Assembly: GCF_016919245.1 (NCBI RefSeq)
Contig: NZ_JAFEJA010000001.1
Span: 4,665,501-4,729,500, forward strand
Source of the DNA: Streptomyces zhihengii
GTDB lineage: Bacteria; Actinomycetota; Actinomycetes; Streptomycetales; Streptomycetaceae
DNA: 64,000 nucleotides
Direction of reading: 5' to 3'
Shown here: one piece after another, positions 43,422 to 51,689 of the stretch
Numbering within the stretch: position 1 is the stretch's first letter
Layout of the letters: the number at the start of each line of letters is the position of its first letter
Notes under the pieces: model-generated
The model's database searches: none
The model's input: only the letters and a program-made list of their open reading frames with translations
What the model was told of the DNA's origin: nothing
Program-made: the position numbers and the translations under genes

Positions 43422-43999
43422 AGGGATCGTCCGTATCCAGGGGGTGAGGAGCCCTCCAGTGGCCGGGTGTGCGCCGTGGACAGCAGTTGCAGACCGAGGC
43501 GCAGCCGGCGCCGCGCCTCGTCCTCCGTGACGCCGAGGTCGGCGGCCGTCTGCCGGTAGTCGCGGCGCTGGAAGTAGGCCAGCTCCAGCGCGGCCCGCAG
43601 CGGCGCCGGCATGGACGTCACGATGTAGTCGGCGCGGGCGGCGACGGCCGCCCTGCGCACCTTCTGCTCCAGCTCCTCGGCGGTGCCCCCGCCGCCCTCG
43701 GCGAGCGCGGCGGCCTCGTTCCTGCGGAGGCGCTCGACGGCCTGGCCGTTGGTGAGCCGCGCCACCCAGGAGCGCATCGAGCCCTGCTTGGGGTCGTAGG
43801 CGTCCGGGTGCTCCCAGATGTAGCCGAAGACCTCGCGGGTGACCTGGTCGGCGGCGTCGTCGTCCTCCAGGACCCGGTGCGCCTGGCTGTGGACCAGCGC
43901 GGCGAACCGGTCGTACAGCTCCCCGAGCGCCGCGGCCTCGCCCCGCGCGAGCCGCTGCTGCATCCTGCGGTCCCAGCGCGGTGGTGCGTCCTTCGCCAT
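43418..43999 (-). CDS. ECF-type RNA polymerase sigma factor
   Basis: 193 residues. Sigma region 2 is LYDRFAALVHSQAHRVLEDDDAADQVTREVFGYIWEHPDAYDPKQGSMRSWVARLTNGQAVERLRR; region 4 is LELAYFQRRDYRQTAADLGVTEDEARRRLRLGL. Size and domain order are standard for extracytoplasmic-function sigma factors. Its partner is the anti-sigma factor just downstream. ATG 43999 chosen over longer reading to 44083, which would add a basic, non-conserved stretch. The protease-kinase gene follows the anti-sigma gene 113 bases later on the same strand and may be in its regulon. Confidence 0.88.
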   Translation of the reverse strand: MAKDAPPRWDRRMQQRLARGEAAALGELYDRFAALVHSQAHRVLEDDDAADQVTREVFGYIWEHPDAYDPKQGSMRSWVARLTNGQAVERLRRNEAAALAEGGGGTAEELEQKVRRAAVAARADYIVTSMPAPLRAALELAYFQRRDYRQTAADLGVTEDEARRRLRLGLQLLSTAHTRPLEGSSPPGYGRSL

Positions 44000-44330
44000 A
44001 CGGCCCCCAGCCCCTGCGGTCCGAGCGTCCTGCCCTGCTGCGTCGCGCGCGGCGCCCCCTGTCGCGCGCCGTGCGCGGCGCACGGCGCCGGGGTACCGCC
44101 GTCCTGTGTCCTATTCGAATGTAGTGCGCCGATTGGCGTACGCACTCCCCTTTGCGGCAAGTACGTCCATGGGGCGGCCCGGCGTGGTAGGGCCTGCCGG
44201 GCCCAGGAACCGGAGTGTGGAACTCCGCGTGACATCCGTCGCGTTTCAGGGATGGACGGTCGGGCAGGGGGCACTGGACCGACGGCTTCCGGTCTCCGGG
44301 ACAGGCCGGTTCGAGGAGGGGTGTCCCCAG
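44000..44330. promoter_or_regulatory. Divergent promoter region with inverted repeat
   Basis: No gene seen. GTGCGCC-GATT-GGCG(TA)CGCAC (44124-44145) is a bulged dyad midway between the sigma gene and the STAS gene, within a locally AT-richer stretch (CCTATTCGAATGTAGT). Possible operator or shared promoter site; GAGGAGGGG at 44313 serves the STAS gene. Confidence 0.4.
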
Positions 44331-44705
44331 ATGATGCTCAAGGTGGTCGAGGCCCGCGAGGGCCCGTGGACCGTGCTGCACGTGTGCGGCGAGCTCGACC
44401 TCGTGTCCTCGCCCGTGGTACGCCAGCACGTCCACGACGCGGTCGCGGCAGGCCACCGGGACGTGGTCCTCGATCTGTCCGGCGTCCACTTCTGCGACTC
44501 CAGCGGGGTGGGCGTGCTCGTGGCCGCCCGGCGGCTGATGCGGTCGTGCCAGGGCAGGCTGCGGCTCGTGCTGCCCGCGCACGGCGCCGAGGACGGCTCC
44601 CACGTCAACCGCGTGCTGGCCGCGCTCGGCGTGCGCCGCCTCTTCGAGGTGTACGCGGACGCCACGGCCGCCGCCGACGAGGAGGCCCGCCCGCTCTCCG
44701 CCTAG
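44331..44705 (+). CDS. STAS-domain anti-sigma factor antagonist
   Basis: 124 residues, almost entirely one STAS domain: WTVLHVCGELDLVSSPVVRQHVHDAV, then VVLDLSGVHFCDSSGVGVLVAARRLM, where the Ser pair in DSSGV is the usual phosphorylation site. Such proteins bind RsbW-like kinases when unphosphorylated and free a sigma factor. GAGGAGGGG lies ten bases before ATG 44331. It is divergent from the ECF sigma gene but more likely belongs to a sigma-B-type partner switch, perhaps with the ATPase at 46004. Confidence 0.9.
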   Translation: MMLKVVEAREGPWTVLHVCGELDLVSSPVVRQHVHDAVAAGHRDVVLDLSGVHFCDSSGVGVLVAARRLMRSCQGRLRLVLPAHGAEDGSHVNRVLAALGVRRLFEVYADATAAADEEARPLSA

Positions 44706-44935
44706 CCGCCCGGGGCGCCGACGCCGGCTCCGGCCCCGCCGCGCCCCCGGCACCCGCCGCCGGGGGAGGCGCCTCCGCGCCCCGGCGATGCGCCCCGGCG
44801 CGCGTCGGCGCAGGTCGCGGCGGTCCGGTGCGCCCCCGTGCACCCGCCGGTCGTCCGCCCGTCTCCCGCAGGTCGCGGGCACGCAATTCCCCCGCCGTGT
44901 ACACGCGTCAGGCCCCGGGGCCTTACCCTCCCCGC

Positions 44936-45454
44936 ATGGACAGCGCAGAATACGAGCGGAAGATCGCTTCCCGCTTCGCGGCTTTCGACCAGGACCACAA
45001 CGGCTCCATCGACCGCGAGGACTTCAGCAGGGCCGCCGCGGCGGTGCTCGCCGAGTTCTCCGTGACGGCCCGCTCCGACAGGGGCCAGGCCGTCTACATC
45101 GGTGCCGAGGCGTTCTGGCAGGGCATGGCGGGGATCGCCGACGTCGACGGGGACCAGCGGGTCAGCCGCGAGGAGTTCGTGACCGGCGCGGCCAAGAGAC
45201 TGCGCGACAACCCGGAGCGCTTCGGCGAGATCGCCCGGCCGTTCCTGCACGCGGTCTACGCCGTCGCGGACGAGGACGGCCAGGGGGTCACCCCGCAGGC
45301 CGCCGCCCGTGTGATGCGCGCCCTGGGCATCGACGGGCAGATCGCGGACGGCGCCGCCGCCGCGCTGGACGCCGACAGCGACGGCCGGATCTCCGAGCAG
45401 GAGGTCCACACGGCCTTCGCGGCCTACTGCGTCACCCCGGAACAGCCCCGCTAG
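44936..45454 (+). CDS. EF-hand calcium-binding protein
   Basis: 172 residues with a calerythrin/CabB-like set of EF hands. Loops: DQDHNGSIDREDF (about 19-31), DVDGDQRVSREEF (about 73-85), a degenerate DEDGQGVTPQAA (about 108-119) and DADSDGRISEQEV (about 142-154). Loops 1, 2 and 4 keep Asp/Asn/Ser at the ligand positions and Glu or Asp at position 12 (loop 4 ends in Glu one place on); loop 3 is probably Ca-free. No signal peptide, so a cytosolic calcium buffer or sensor. No ribosome site is seen before ATG 44936; TACCCT lies six bases upstream, consistent with a leaderless mRNA. Confidence 0.92.
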   Translation: MDSAEYERKIASRFAAFDQDHNGSIDREDFSRAAAAVLAEFSVTARSDRGQAVYIGAEAFWQGMAGIADVDGDQRVSREEFVTGAAKRLRDNPERFGEIARPFLHAVYAVADEDGQGVTPQAAARVMRALGIDGQIADGAAAALDADSDGRISEQEVHTAFAAYCVTPEQPR

Positions 45455-45537
45455 CGGAGCGGGCCCGCGGCCCGGCGTCCCGCCGGAGCGGTGCCGACGA
45501 CCGTCCCGAGGCGCCCCGTGTCATCTCACGGGGCGCC

Positions 45538-45612
45538 GCACGTCGTTGGCCCGCGCGTGAGCCACGTCGTCCCGAGCGTGAGCCACGTCGTCCCGCGCGC
45601 GAACGGCGTTGG
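45538..45612. repeat. 21-bp tandem repeats after the EF-hand gene
   Basis: CCACGTCGTCCCGAGCGTGAG (45562-45582) is followed by a second copy with three changes and preceded by a related copy with TTGG inserted. Three and a half units in all; no coding role visible. Confidence 0.6.
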
Positions 45613-46003
45613 CCCGAACACTCTGGAGCGTCACCGTGTGTTGATATCGGGTTGTGTCCTCGTAAGCGGTCGTCACCGCCCGGAGTCGTCCCGGTGCTCC
45701 GGTACGCTCCGTGGGATGCGAGTCGCCGCGAGGACGAGGCCCCACGGCGCGGTCGTTCCGGCCGCCCCGGTCCCTCCGATGCGCCCTGATCATCCGGCAT
45801 GGATGCGGGCGACGAGCCCGTGTTCGAGTCCCCGGGAAGTGCGTCGCACAGTATGCACCATGGGTACTCCTTCACGCTGGAATATGCCCGAAGCGCTTGT
45901 TGCGGTGACTGTACGTCAACCATGCTGTCCTGCAAGGGAATCACGTTCCGTGATGGCAGTGAGGCGCAAGGCGATGTGTCCGCCGGTTCGGATGGTGTGA
46001 GCG
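45613..46003 (+). promoter_or_regulatory. AT-richer regulatory region before RsbW-like gene
   Basis: This 390-base stretch has visibly lower G+C than its surroundings (for example TGTGTTGATATCGGGTTGTG and GTGACTGTACGTCAACC). GGTGAC-TGTAC-GTCAACC near 45905-45921 is a dyad. Short frames on both strands are present but none has the composition of a gene. It probably carries promoter and control sites for 46004-46519. Confidence 0.4.
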
Positions 46004-46519
46004 GTGCAGGTGCTTCAGGTTCAGTTGGAGATCGGTCCCGACCCCGCAGAGGTGGGGAGGGCCCGGAGATGGGCGCGGTCGCGACTGCTGGGATCGGGGC
46101 TCGGGGACGACGAGCCGCTCTCCGAGACGTTGATCCTGCTGATCTCCGAGCTCGTCACCAACGCCGTGGTGCACACCGGCTGTCCGGCCGTGCTGCGCAT
46201 GCTCTTCGGCCAGGGGCCGTCCGACGCGGGCACGGTGCGCGTCGAGGTCGCCGACGCGAGCGCCTGCCCGCCGCGTCCCCGCCACGCGGACGGGGACGAC
46301 ACCAACGGCCGCGGCCTGGAACTGGTCGACGGTCTGGCCGACCGCTGGGGCTGGACGGCCGAGGGCTCCGGCAAGTCCATCTGGTGCGAGGTGGACCGGT
46401 GTCCCGGCACCGCCGCCCCCCATGTCGCCCCGCACGCCCGGGTGTCGCAGGGCGGTGCGGCCCGGCCCGCACCGTACGGGACCGATCCCTACGGCAAACT
46501 CCGCGCCACCGCCCGGTGA
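46004..46519 (+). CDS. RsbW-like ATP-binding protein (HATPase_c)
   Basis: 171 residues. Histidine-kinase-type ATPase fold of anti-sigma/Ser kinases: N-box LISELVTNAVVHTG, G1 box VEVADAS, G2 GRGLELVDGLADRWGW, and final strand KSIWCEV. Streptomyces has dozens of such stand-alone proteins; they phosphorylate STAS antagonists or bind sigma factors. The STAS gene at 44331 is a possible partner. The 35-residue Ala/Pro tail is not conserved-looking. GTG 46004 has no clear ribosome site. Confidence 0.82.
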   Translation: MQVLQVQLEIGPDPAEVGRARRWARSRLLGSGLGDDEPLSETLILLISELVTNAVVHTGCPAVLRMLFGQGPSDAGTVRVEVADASACPPRPRHADGDDTNGRGLELVDGLADRWGWTAEGSGKSIWCEVDRCPGTAAPHVAPHARVSQGGAARPAPYGTDPYGKLRATAR

Positions 46520-46596
46520 CCCGAGCCCGGTGACCTCGCCCGGGCCGGCGGCCCGCGGCCCCGGCCGCACCGGTCCGCCCGGTGCCCCGGTCCGGC

Positions 46597-47580
46597 TCAG
46601 CCGCCGTCCGCCCCGGCCCGGAAGGTGCGCCGGTACACCGTCGGCGGCACCCCCAGCACGGACAGCAGATGCTGGCGCATCGACTGGGCCGTGCCGAAAC
46701 CGGCGTCCCGCGCGACCTGGTCCACCGACAGATCGGTGGACTCCAGCAGATGGCGCGCCCGTTCGACCCGCTGCCGGGTGAGCCACTGCCCGGGGCTGAC
46801 CCCCACCTCCTCGCGGAAGCGCCGGGTGAACGTCCGTACCGACATGGACTCCTGCTCGGCGAGATCGCGGAGCTGAAGCGGTTCGTGGAGCCTGCCGAGC
46901 GCCCAGGCGCGTGCCGTCGTCGTGGTCGCGAGCTGCGGTTCCGGCACCGGCCGGTGGATGTACTGCGCCTGGCCGCCGTCGCGGTGCGGCGGCACCACCG
47001 TGCGCCGGGCGACCTCGTTGGCGACGGCCGTGCCGTGGTCGCGCCGCACGATGTGCAGGCACAGGTCGATGCCGGCCGCGACGCCCGCCGAGGTGAGCAC
47101 GTCCCCGTCGTCGATGAACAGCACGTCGGGGTCGACGTCGACGGCCGGGAACAGCCGCTGGAAGTGGTCCGCCGACGCCCAGTGGGTGGTCGCCCGGCGT
47201 CCGTCGAGCAGCCCGGCGGCGGCGAGCACGTAGCCGCCCGTGCAGATGGACACCATGCGCGTGCCGGGCCGGACGAGGGCGAGCGCCGCGGCGAGTTCGG
47301 GGGTGAGCCGGCCCTCGTCGAAGACCGGCCCCAGCTCGTAGGAGGCGGGGATCACGACGGTGTCCGCCGTGGCCAGCGCCTCGGGGCCGTGTTCCACCCG
47401 CACGTCGAAGTCGGCGTCCGTGCGGACCGGGCCGGGCGCGAGCCCGCAGGTGACGATCTCGTAGAGCCGGGCGCCGCCGGGCGCCTTCGCGCGGCCGAAG
47501 ATCCGGTGCGGGATCCCCAGCTCGAAAGGGAGCAGCCCGGTCAGGGCGAGGACCACCACGCGGTGCGGTGACGAGGTCAT
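46597..47580 (-). CDS. GlxA-family AraC regulator with DJ-1/PfpI domain
   Basis: 327 residues. N-terminal DJ-1/PfpI-like domain (VVVLALTGLLPFELGIPHRIFG ... ICTGGYVLAAAGLLDGRRATTHW; the Cys in SICTGG is at the nucleophile elbow) and C-terminal AraC HTH pair (LQLRDLAEQESMSVRTFTRRFREEVGVSPGQWLTRQRVERARHLL ... VARDAGFGTAQSMRQHL). The elbow Cys may be a sensor, not catalytic. It is divergent from an MFS gene and probably controls it. Confidence 0.9.
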   Translation of the reverse strand: MTSSPHRVVVLALTGLLPFELGIPHRIFGRAKAPGGARLYEIVTCGLAPGPVRTDADFDVRVEHGPEALATADTVVIPASYELGPVFDEGRLTPELAAALALVRPGTRMVSICTGGYVLAAAGLLDGRRATTHWASADHFQRLFPAVDVDPDVLFIDDGDVLTSAGVAAGIDLCLHIVRRDHGTAVANEVARRTVVPPHRDGGQAQYIHRPVPEPQLATTTTARAWALGRLHEPLQLRDLAEQESMSVRTFTRRFREEVGVSPGQWLTRQRVERARHLLESTDLSVDQVARDAGFGTAQSMRQHLLSVLGVPPTVYRRTFRAGADGG

Positions 47581-47650
47581 GGCCCGATCCTAGCGAATGC
47601 TGTCCCTCGGGCCACTCGTTGCGGACCGTACGAACCAGCAGGCTGTCCGC

Positions 47651-48964
47651 GTGACCCAGACGACCGACCGCCCCGCCGGCCCGCGCCGCCCGCTCCTTCG
47701 CGCACCCCGTGTCCACCGCGCCTGGTCCGTGGCCGCCGTCACCTTCGTGACGATCATCGGCGCCGCGGCCTTCGCCTCCCTGCCCGGCCTGCTGATCGAA
47801 CCGCTGCACACGGAGTTCGACTGGTCACGGGGCACGATCGGCTTCGCCGTCTCGGTCAATCTGGCGCTGTACGGACTGACCGCGCCGTTCGCCGCCGCGC
47901 TGATGGACCGGTTCGGCATCCGCAAGGTCGTCGCCGTCGCCCTCACCGTCATCGCGGCGGGGTCCGTGCTCACCGTCCGGATGACCGAGCCCTGGCAGCT
48001 CGTCCTCTACTGGGGCGTCCTCGTCGGCCTCGGCTCCGGCTCGATGGCGCTGGCGTTCGCCGCCACCGTCACCAACCGGTGGTTCGTCCGGCGCCGCGGC
48101 CTGGTCACCGGCATCCTCACCGCCGCCGGGGCCTCCGGCCAGCTCGTGTTCCTGCCGCTGCTGTCCTGGCTGGTCCAGCACCACGGATGGCGCCCCGCCG
48201 CCGTCACCGTCGCGCTGTCGGCGCTGGCCGTGGTCCCCTTCGTCTGGCTGCTGCTGCGCGACCACCCGGCGGACGCCGGCGTCGCCGCCTACGGCGCGGA
48301 GGGCTTCACCCCGAAGCCCCCGCCCGTGCGGGGAGCGGCCCGCCGGGCGGTGGGCGTCCTCCTCTCGGCGGCCCGCACCGGCCCCTTCTGGCTGCTCGCC
48401 GGCACCTTCGCGATCTGCGGCGCCTCCACCAACGGCCTGGTCAAGACCCACTTCGTCCCCGCGGCGCACGACCACGGCATGCCGATCACGGCCGCGGCCT
48501 CGCTGCTCGCGGTGATCGGCGTCTTCGACGTGGTGGGCACCATCGCCTCCGGCTGGTTCACCGACCGCTTCGAGGCCCGCCGGCTGCTCGCGGTGTACTA
48601 CGCGCTGCGCGGTGTCTCGCTGCTCTTCCTGCCGATGCTGCTCGCCCCGTCCGTCCAGCCGCCGATGGTCTTCTTCATCGTCTTCTACGGCCTGGACTGG
48701 GTGGCCACCGTCCCGCCGACCATCGCCCTGTGCCGCGAGCACTACGGCGAGGACAGCGCGATCGTGTTCGGCTGGGTCCTCGCCTCCCACCAGGTCGGCG
48801 CGGCGGTGGTCGCCTTCGCCGGCGGTGTCGCGCGGGACGTCTTCGGCTCCTACGACGTGGTCTGGTACGCCTCCGGAGCCCTGTGCGCCGCCGCGGCGCT
48901 GATGGCCCTGGTCATCCGGCGGGCGCCGCTGCCGCGGCTCGTGCCGGGCGCGCCCGCCGCCTGA
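47651..48964 (+). CDS. Major facilitator superfamily transporter
   Basis: 437 residues with twelve hydrophobic helices. MFS motif A after TM2 reads ALMDRFGIRKVV (DRxGxRxxx), and again in the second half GWFTDRFEARRLL. VHRAWSVAAVTFVTIIGAAAF begins TM1. The fold class (oxalate/formate or monocarboxylate-like) cannot name a substrate. GTG 47651 follows AGCAGG; a longer start at 47597 is less likely. It is divergent from the DJ-1/AraC regulator, its probable controller. Confidence 0.88.
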   Translation: MTQTTDRPAGPRRPLLRAPRVHRAWSVAAVTFVTIIGAAAFASLPGLLIEPLHTEFDWSRGTIGFAVSVNLALYGLTAPFAAALMDRFGIRKVVAVALTVIAAGSVLTVRMTEPWQLVLYWGVLVGLGSGSMALAFAATVTNRWFVRRRGLVTGILTAAGASGQLVFLPLLSWLVQHHGWRPAAVTVALSALAVVPFVWLLLRDHPADAGVAAYGAEGFTPKPPPVRGAARRAVGVLLSAARTGPFWLLAGTFAICGASTNGLVKTHFVPAAHDHGMPITAAASLLAVIGVFDVVGTIASGWFTDRFEARRLLAVYYALRGVSLLFLPMLLAPSVQPPMVFFIVFYGLDWVATVPPTIALCREHYGEDSAIVFGWVLASHQVGAAVVAFAGGVARDVFGSYDVVWYASGALCAAAALMALVIRRAPLPRLVPGAPAA

Positions 48965-48997
48965 GGCCCGGGGGATCGGGCGGTCCGGGCGGCGGGA

Positions 48998-49504
48998 TCA
49001 GGCGGTCCGGCGGCGGATCTCCACCATGAAGCAGCCGAACTCGACGGCCCGGACATGGACGAGGGCCACCGCCGGGTCGGCGAAGACCTCCGCCAGCAGC
49101 CCGTCCACCTCGCCGGCCCGCTCCCGGGGCAGCTCGACCAGGGTGCCGCCGAGGATCCGGCCGCCGGCGTCGTAGGCGCGCAGCACCCGGCGCGCGCCGT
49201 GCAGCGCGGCCGGGTATCCGGGCCCGGACACCTGCCCGTCGCACGGTTCGGCGTGCACGAAGACGGGGCCCACCTCGTCGTACGGACCGGGTTCGGCCCC
49301 CGTCCGGGCCGCCCAGCCGCGCAGCGGCGCGTACGAGACGAGGACCAGGCGCTCGCCGGCCCGGCTGTGCCGCAGGCAGCAGCGCAGCGGCGCGCCGCCC
49401 TCGTCGTCGGTGAAAGGGCGGGGCACCCGCCCGGCGTCGTCGCGTCGGCGCAGCCGCGCCAGCACGTCCGGTGCGACGGCGACACTCTCGTAGTCGGTTT
49501 CCAT
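48998..49504 (-). CDS. DUF1203-family protein
   Basis: 168 residues. It matches DUF1203: CCLRHSRAGERLVLVSYAPL, then GPVFVHAEPCDGQVSGPGYPAAL and FADPAVALVHVRAVEFGCFMVEIRR. These are short soluble proteins of unknown function; the conserved Cys and His residues (CCLRH, EPCD, HVR, FGCF) hint at metal or redox chemistry but nothing is established. ATG 49504. On the same strand as the monooxygenase upstream, 62 bases apart. Confidence 0.82.
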   Translation of the reverse strand: METDYESVAVAPDVLARLRRRDDAGRVPRPFTDDEGGAPLRCCLRHSRAGERLVLVSYAPLRGWAARTGAEPGPYDEVGPVFVHAEPCDGQVSGPGYPAALHGARRVLRAYDAGGRILGGTLVELPRERAGEVDGLLAEVFADPAVALVHVRAVEFGCFMVEIRRRTA

Positions 49505-49566
49505 GCGCCCACCCTCGCCCGGGCCGGCCCCCGCCCGCTGGCGGCTTTCGGACCTGGCGCTCCCCG

Positions 49567-50742
49567 CTACCGGCAGGTGCGGGCGACGGCGCGGGCGATG
49601 CGGCCCGCGTCGAGGGAGAGCTCCCGCAGCATCCCGCTGATCGGGTTGGTGTAGCCGGTGAACCAGAGCCCGGGCGCGCCCGGCGCGCAGCGGGCGCCGC
49701 GCACCCGGGGGCTGCCGTCGGCGTCGAGCACGCCGAGGTGGCCCACCAGTTCCTCCAGCCCGCGGCGGTAGCCGGTGGCGGCGATCACCGCCTCCGGGGC
49801 GATCAGCGAACCGTCGCCGAGCGCCACCTTGCCGCCGTCGAGGGAGGTGACGGCGGCGACGATCTCGACCCGGCCGCGGCGGACCGCGTCGATCAGACCC
49901 ACGTCCTGGACGGGGATGGCGCCCTCGGCGACCCGCGAGTAGAGGCCGGTGTCCGGACGGGGCAGGCCGTGTTCGGCCAGGTCCGGGACGGCGACCTTGG
50001 AGAGCAGCGCCCCGGCCCGGTCCACCAGGCGCACCGGCAGACGGCGCACCAGGATGCCGGTCCGCTGGGCGGGCCAGCCCGCGGTCGAGCGGCGCACGAT
50101 GTGCGGGACGGTCCTGATGGCGAGGCGGACCCGCGCGGCGCCGCCCTCGACGAGGTCGACGGCGATCTCCGCCCCGGTGTTGCCCGCCCCGACGACGAGG
50201 ACGTCCTTGCCCGCCCAGGGCTCGGGGTTCCGGTAGTCCCGGGCGTGCAGCAGGGTGCCCTCGTAGGTGTCCAGGCCGGGCCACGCGGGGATCCGCGGGG
50301 TGTGGTTGTACCCGGTGGCCACCACGACCGCGCGTCCGGTCAGTTCGCGTCCGCCGCTGGCGCGCAGCAGCCAGTCCCGCCCGTCCGCCGCCCGCTCGAC
50401 GCGGGAGACCTCCACCCCGGTGACGATCTCCAGTTCGTGGTACTCGGCGTACTTCTCCAGGTAGCGGACGACGTCGTCACGGGCCGGCCAGCGCCCGAAC
50501 GACCGCGGCATCGCGAGGCCGGGGAGCGCCGACAGCTTGCGGGTGGTGTGCAGGTGCAGCCGGTCGTAGTGGCCCCGCCACACGTCCCCCACCGCGCCCG
50601 ACTTCTCCAGCACCACGGCCCGTACGCCGTGCCTGCGCAGCACGGCGGCCACGGCGAGCCCGCCCGGTCCGCCGCCGACGATGTAGACGGGCCGGTCGTC
50701 CGTGCGGTCGATGCCCTTGGTCCTGCCCTTTTCTCCGGCCAT
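49567..50742 (-). CDS. FAD/NAD(P)-dependent flavin monooxygenase
   Basis: 391 residues. FAD-binding Rossmann motif VYIVGGGPGGLAVAAVLRRHG at about 18-39 and NAD(P)H motif VLVVGAGNTGAEIAVDL at about 186-202 are those of YUC/FMO-like monooxygenases; GDVWRGHYDRLHLHT is the usual FAD-contact loop and VVVATGY the ATG motif. Substrate unknown (indole-pyruvate, lysine-type or xenobiotic possible). A 16-bp AT-rich dyad lies just upstream. The TetR gene two genes away is a candidate regulator. ATG 50742. Confidence 0.88.
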   Translation of the reverse strand: MAGEKGRTKGIDRTDDRPVYIVGGGPGGLAVAAVLRRHGVRAVVLEKSGAVGDVWRGHYDRLHLHTTRKLSALPGLAMPRSFGRWPARDDVVRYLEKYAEYHELEIVTGVEVSRVERAADGRDWLLRASGGRELTGRAVVVATGYNHTPRIPAWPGLDTYEGTLLHARDYRNPEPWAGKDVLVVGAGNTGAEIAVDLVEGGAARVRLAIRTVPHIVRRSTAGWPAQRTGILVRRLPVRLVDRAGALLSKVAVPDLAEHGLPRPDTGLYSRVAEGAIPVQDVGLIDAVRRGRVEIVAAVTSLDGGKVALGDGSLIAPEAVIAATGYRRGLEELVGHLGVLDADGSPRVRGARCAPGAPGLWFTGYTNPISGMLRELSLDAGRIARAVARTCR

Positions 50743-50754
50743 GGACCGAGAGCG

Positions 50755-50770
50755 TAAAACTTCCGTTTTA
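50755..50770. promoter_or_regulatory. AT-rich inverted repeat before the monooxygenase gene
   Basis: TAAAAC-TTCC-GTTTTA, an exact 6-bp dyad 13 bases upstream of the monooxygenase ATG, in an otherwise GC-rich region. A position over the promoter or start region suits a TetR-type operator. Confidence 0.45.
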
Positions 50771-50837
50771 TTGATGGGTCTCGGTCAAGACCGAGTTCGG
50801 TTGCGAATCGGTCACGCCCCCGCAACGGGAGCCCGGT

Positions 50838-51518
50838 TCAGGGCCACAGCAGCTCCCGCAGCCAGCCCCCGCCGTCCCGCCGGTACCGCAGCCGCACATG
50901 CCTGCGGCGCTCGTCCCCCTGGAAGAACTCGGCCTCCTCGGGCCGCAGTACGTAGAGCGTCCAGCCGGGCACGGGGGCGTCGGGCTCGGCCGCGGCCCGG
51001 TCCCAGGCCGCCCGCGAGGCGCGGGCCAGTTCGCCGCCCGATCCGAGCACCTCGCTCTGCCGGCCGGTCAGCGCGGCGGCGAGCGCTCCGGTGGAGCGGG
51101 CGTGGAGGTCCGCCTGCCCCTCGGCGGAGGAGCCGGCCGTGACGGTGCCCCGCAGCCGGATCTGGCGGGCGAGGGCCGGCCAGTAGAAGTGCAGGGCGGC
51201 GTGCGGACGGGCGGCGAGCTGCCGGCCCTTGGCGCTGGTGGCGTGGGAGGCGAAGTGCCAGCCCCGGTCGTCCGCGCCGTGCAGCATCAGGGTGCGCGCG
51301 TCGGGGCGGCCCTCCTCGTCCACGGTGGCGAGGGTCGCGGTGTGCGGCTCGGGCTGGCCCGCCGCCACCGCGTCGGCGAACCAGCGGTGGAAGAGGGCGA
51401 GGGGGTCGCCGGGCGCCGCCTCCGGGTCGAAGCCCGGCAGTCCGGGCAGGTCCCACACCCGCTGGGTGCGCAGCAGCGCGTCGAACTCCCGCTGCCGTGC
51501 GCTGTCGTGGTCGCTCAT
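50838..51518 (-). CDS. Pyridoxamine-5'-phosphate-oxidase family protein (PdxH paralog)
   Basis: 226 residues. Split-barrel FMN domain: PHTATLATVDEEGRPDARTLMLHGADDRGWHFASHATSAKGRQL, with the PdxH-like C-terminus FFQGDERRRHVRLRYRRDG. The PdxH RLHDR element is changed (RRRHVRLR), so classical PNP oxidase activity is uncertain; it may act on another substrate. A bona fide pdxH lies at 19236. ATG 51518 follows a distant AGGGG. Confidence 0.82.
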   Translation of the reverse strand: MSDHDSARQREFDALLRTQRVWDLPGLPGFDPEAAPGDPLALFHRWFADAVAAGQPEPHTATLATVDEEGRPDARTLMLHGADDRGWHFASHATSAKGRQLAARPHAALHFYWPALARQIRLRGTVTAGSSAEGQADLHARSTGALAAALTGRQSEVLGSGGELARASRAAWDRAAAEPDAPVPGWTLYVLRPEEAEFFQGDERRRHVRLRYRRDGGGWLRELLWP

Positions 51519-51689
51519 GGGGCCATTGAACAGCCCCTGCGGTGACACCACCCGCCGCCGGAGCGGTCCTCGGGACACGTTCGGGGGAGACGAGCACCGG
51601 AGACGAACAACGGCGGCCACCACTGGGGTGAGCCGCCGTCTTCGTGACAGGACGTGGGAGGGGCGCGGCGGACGCCGCCGCGCCGCGGG

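Noticed and set aside
45800..45850. tRNA T-arm-like TTCGAGTCC
   Set aside because: The flanking bases do not form a 5-bp T-stem and no acceptor or anticodon stem can be built.
45432..45944. Minus-strand ORF MIPLQDSMVDVQ... as a gene
   Set aside because: No ribosome site, crosses the 21-bp repeats, and the later part is Arg/Ser/Gly filler.
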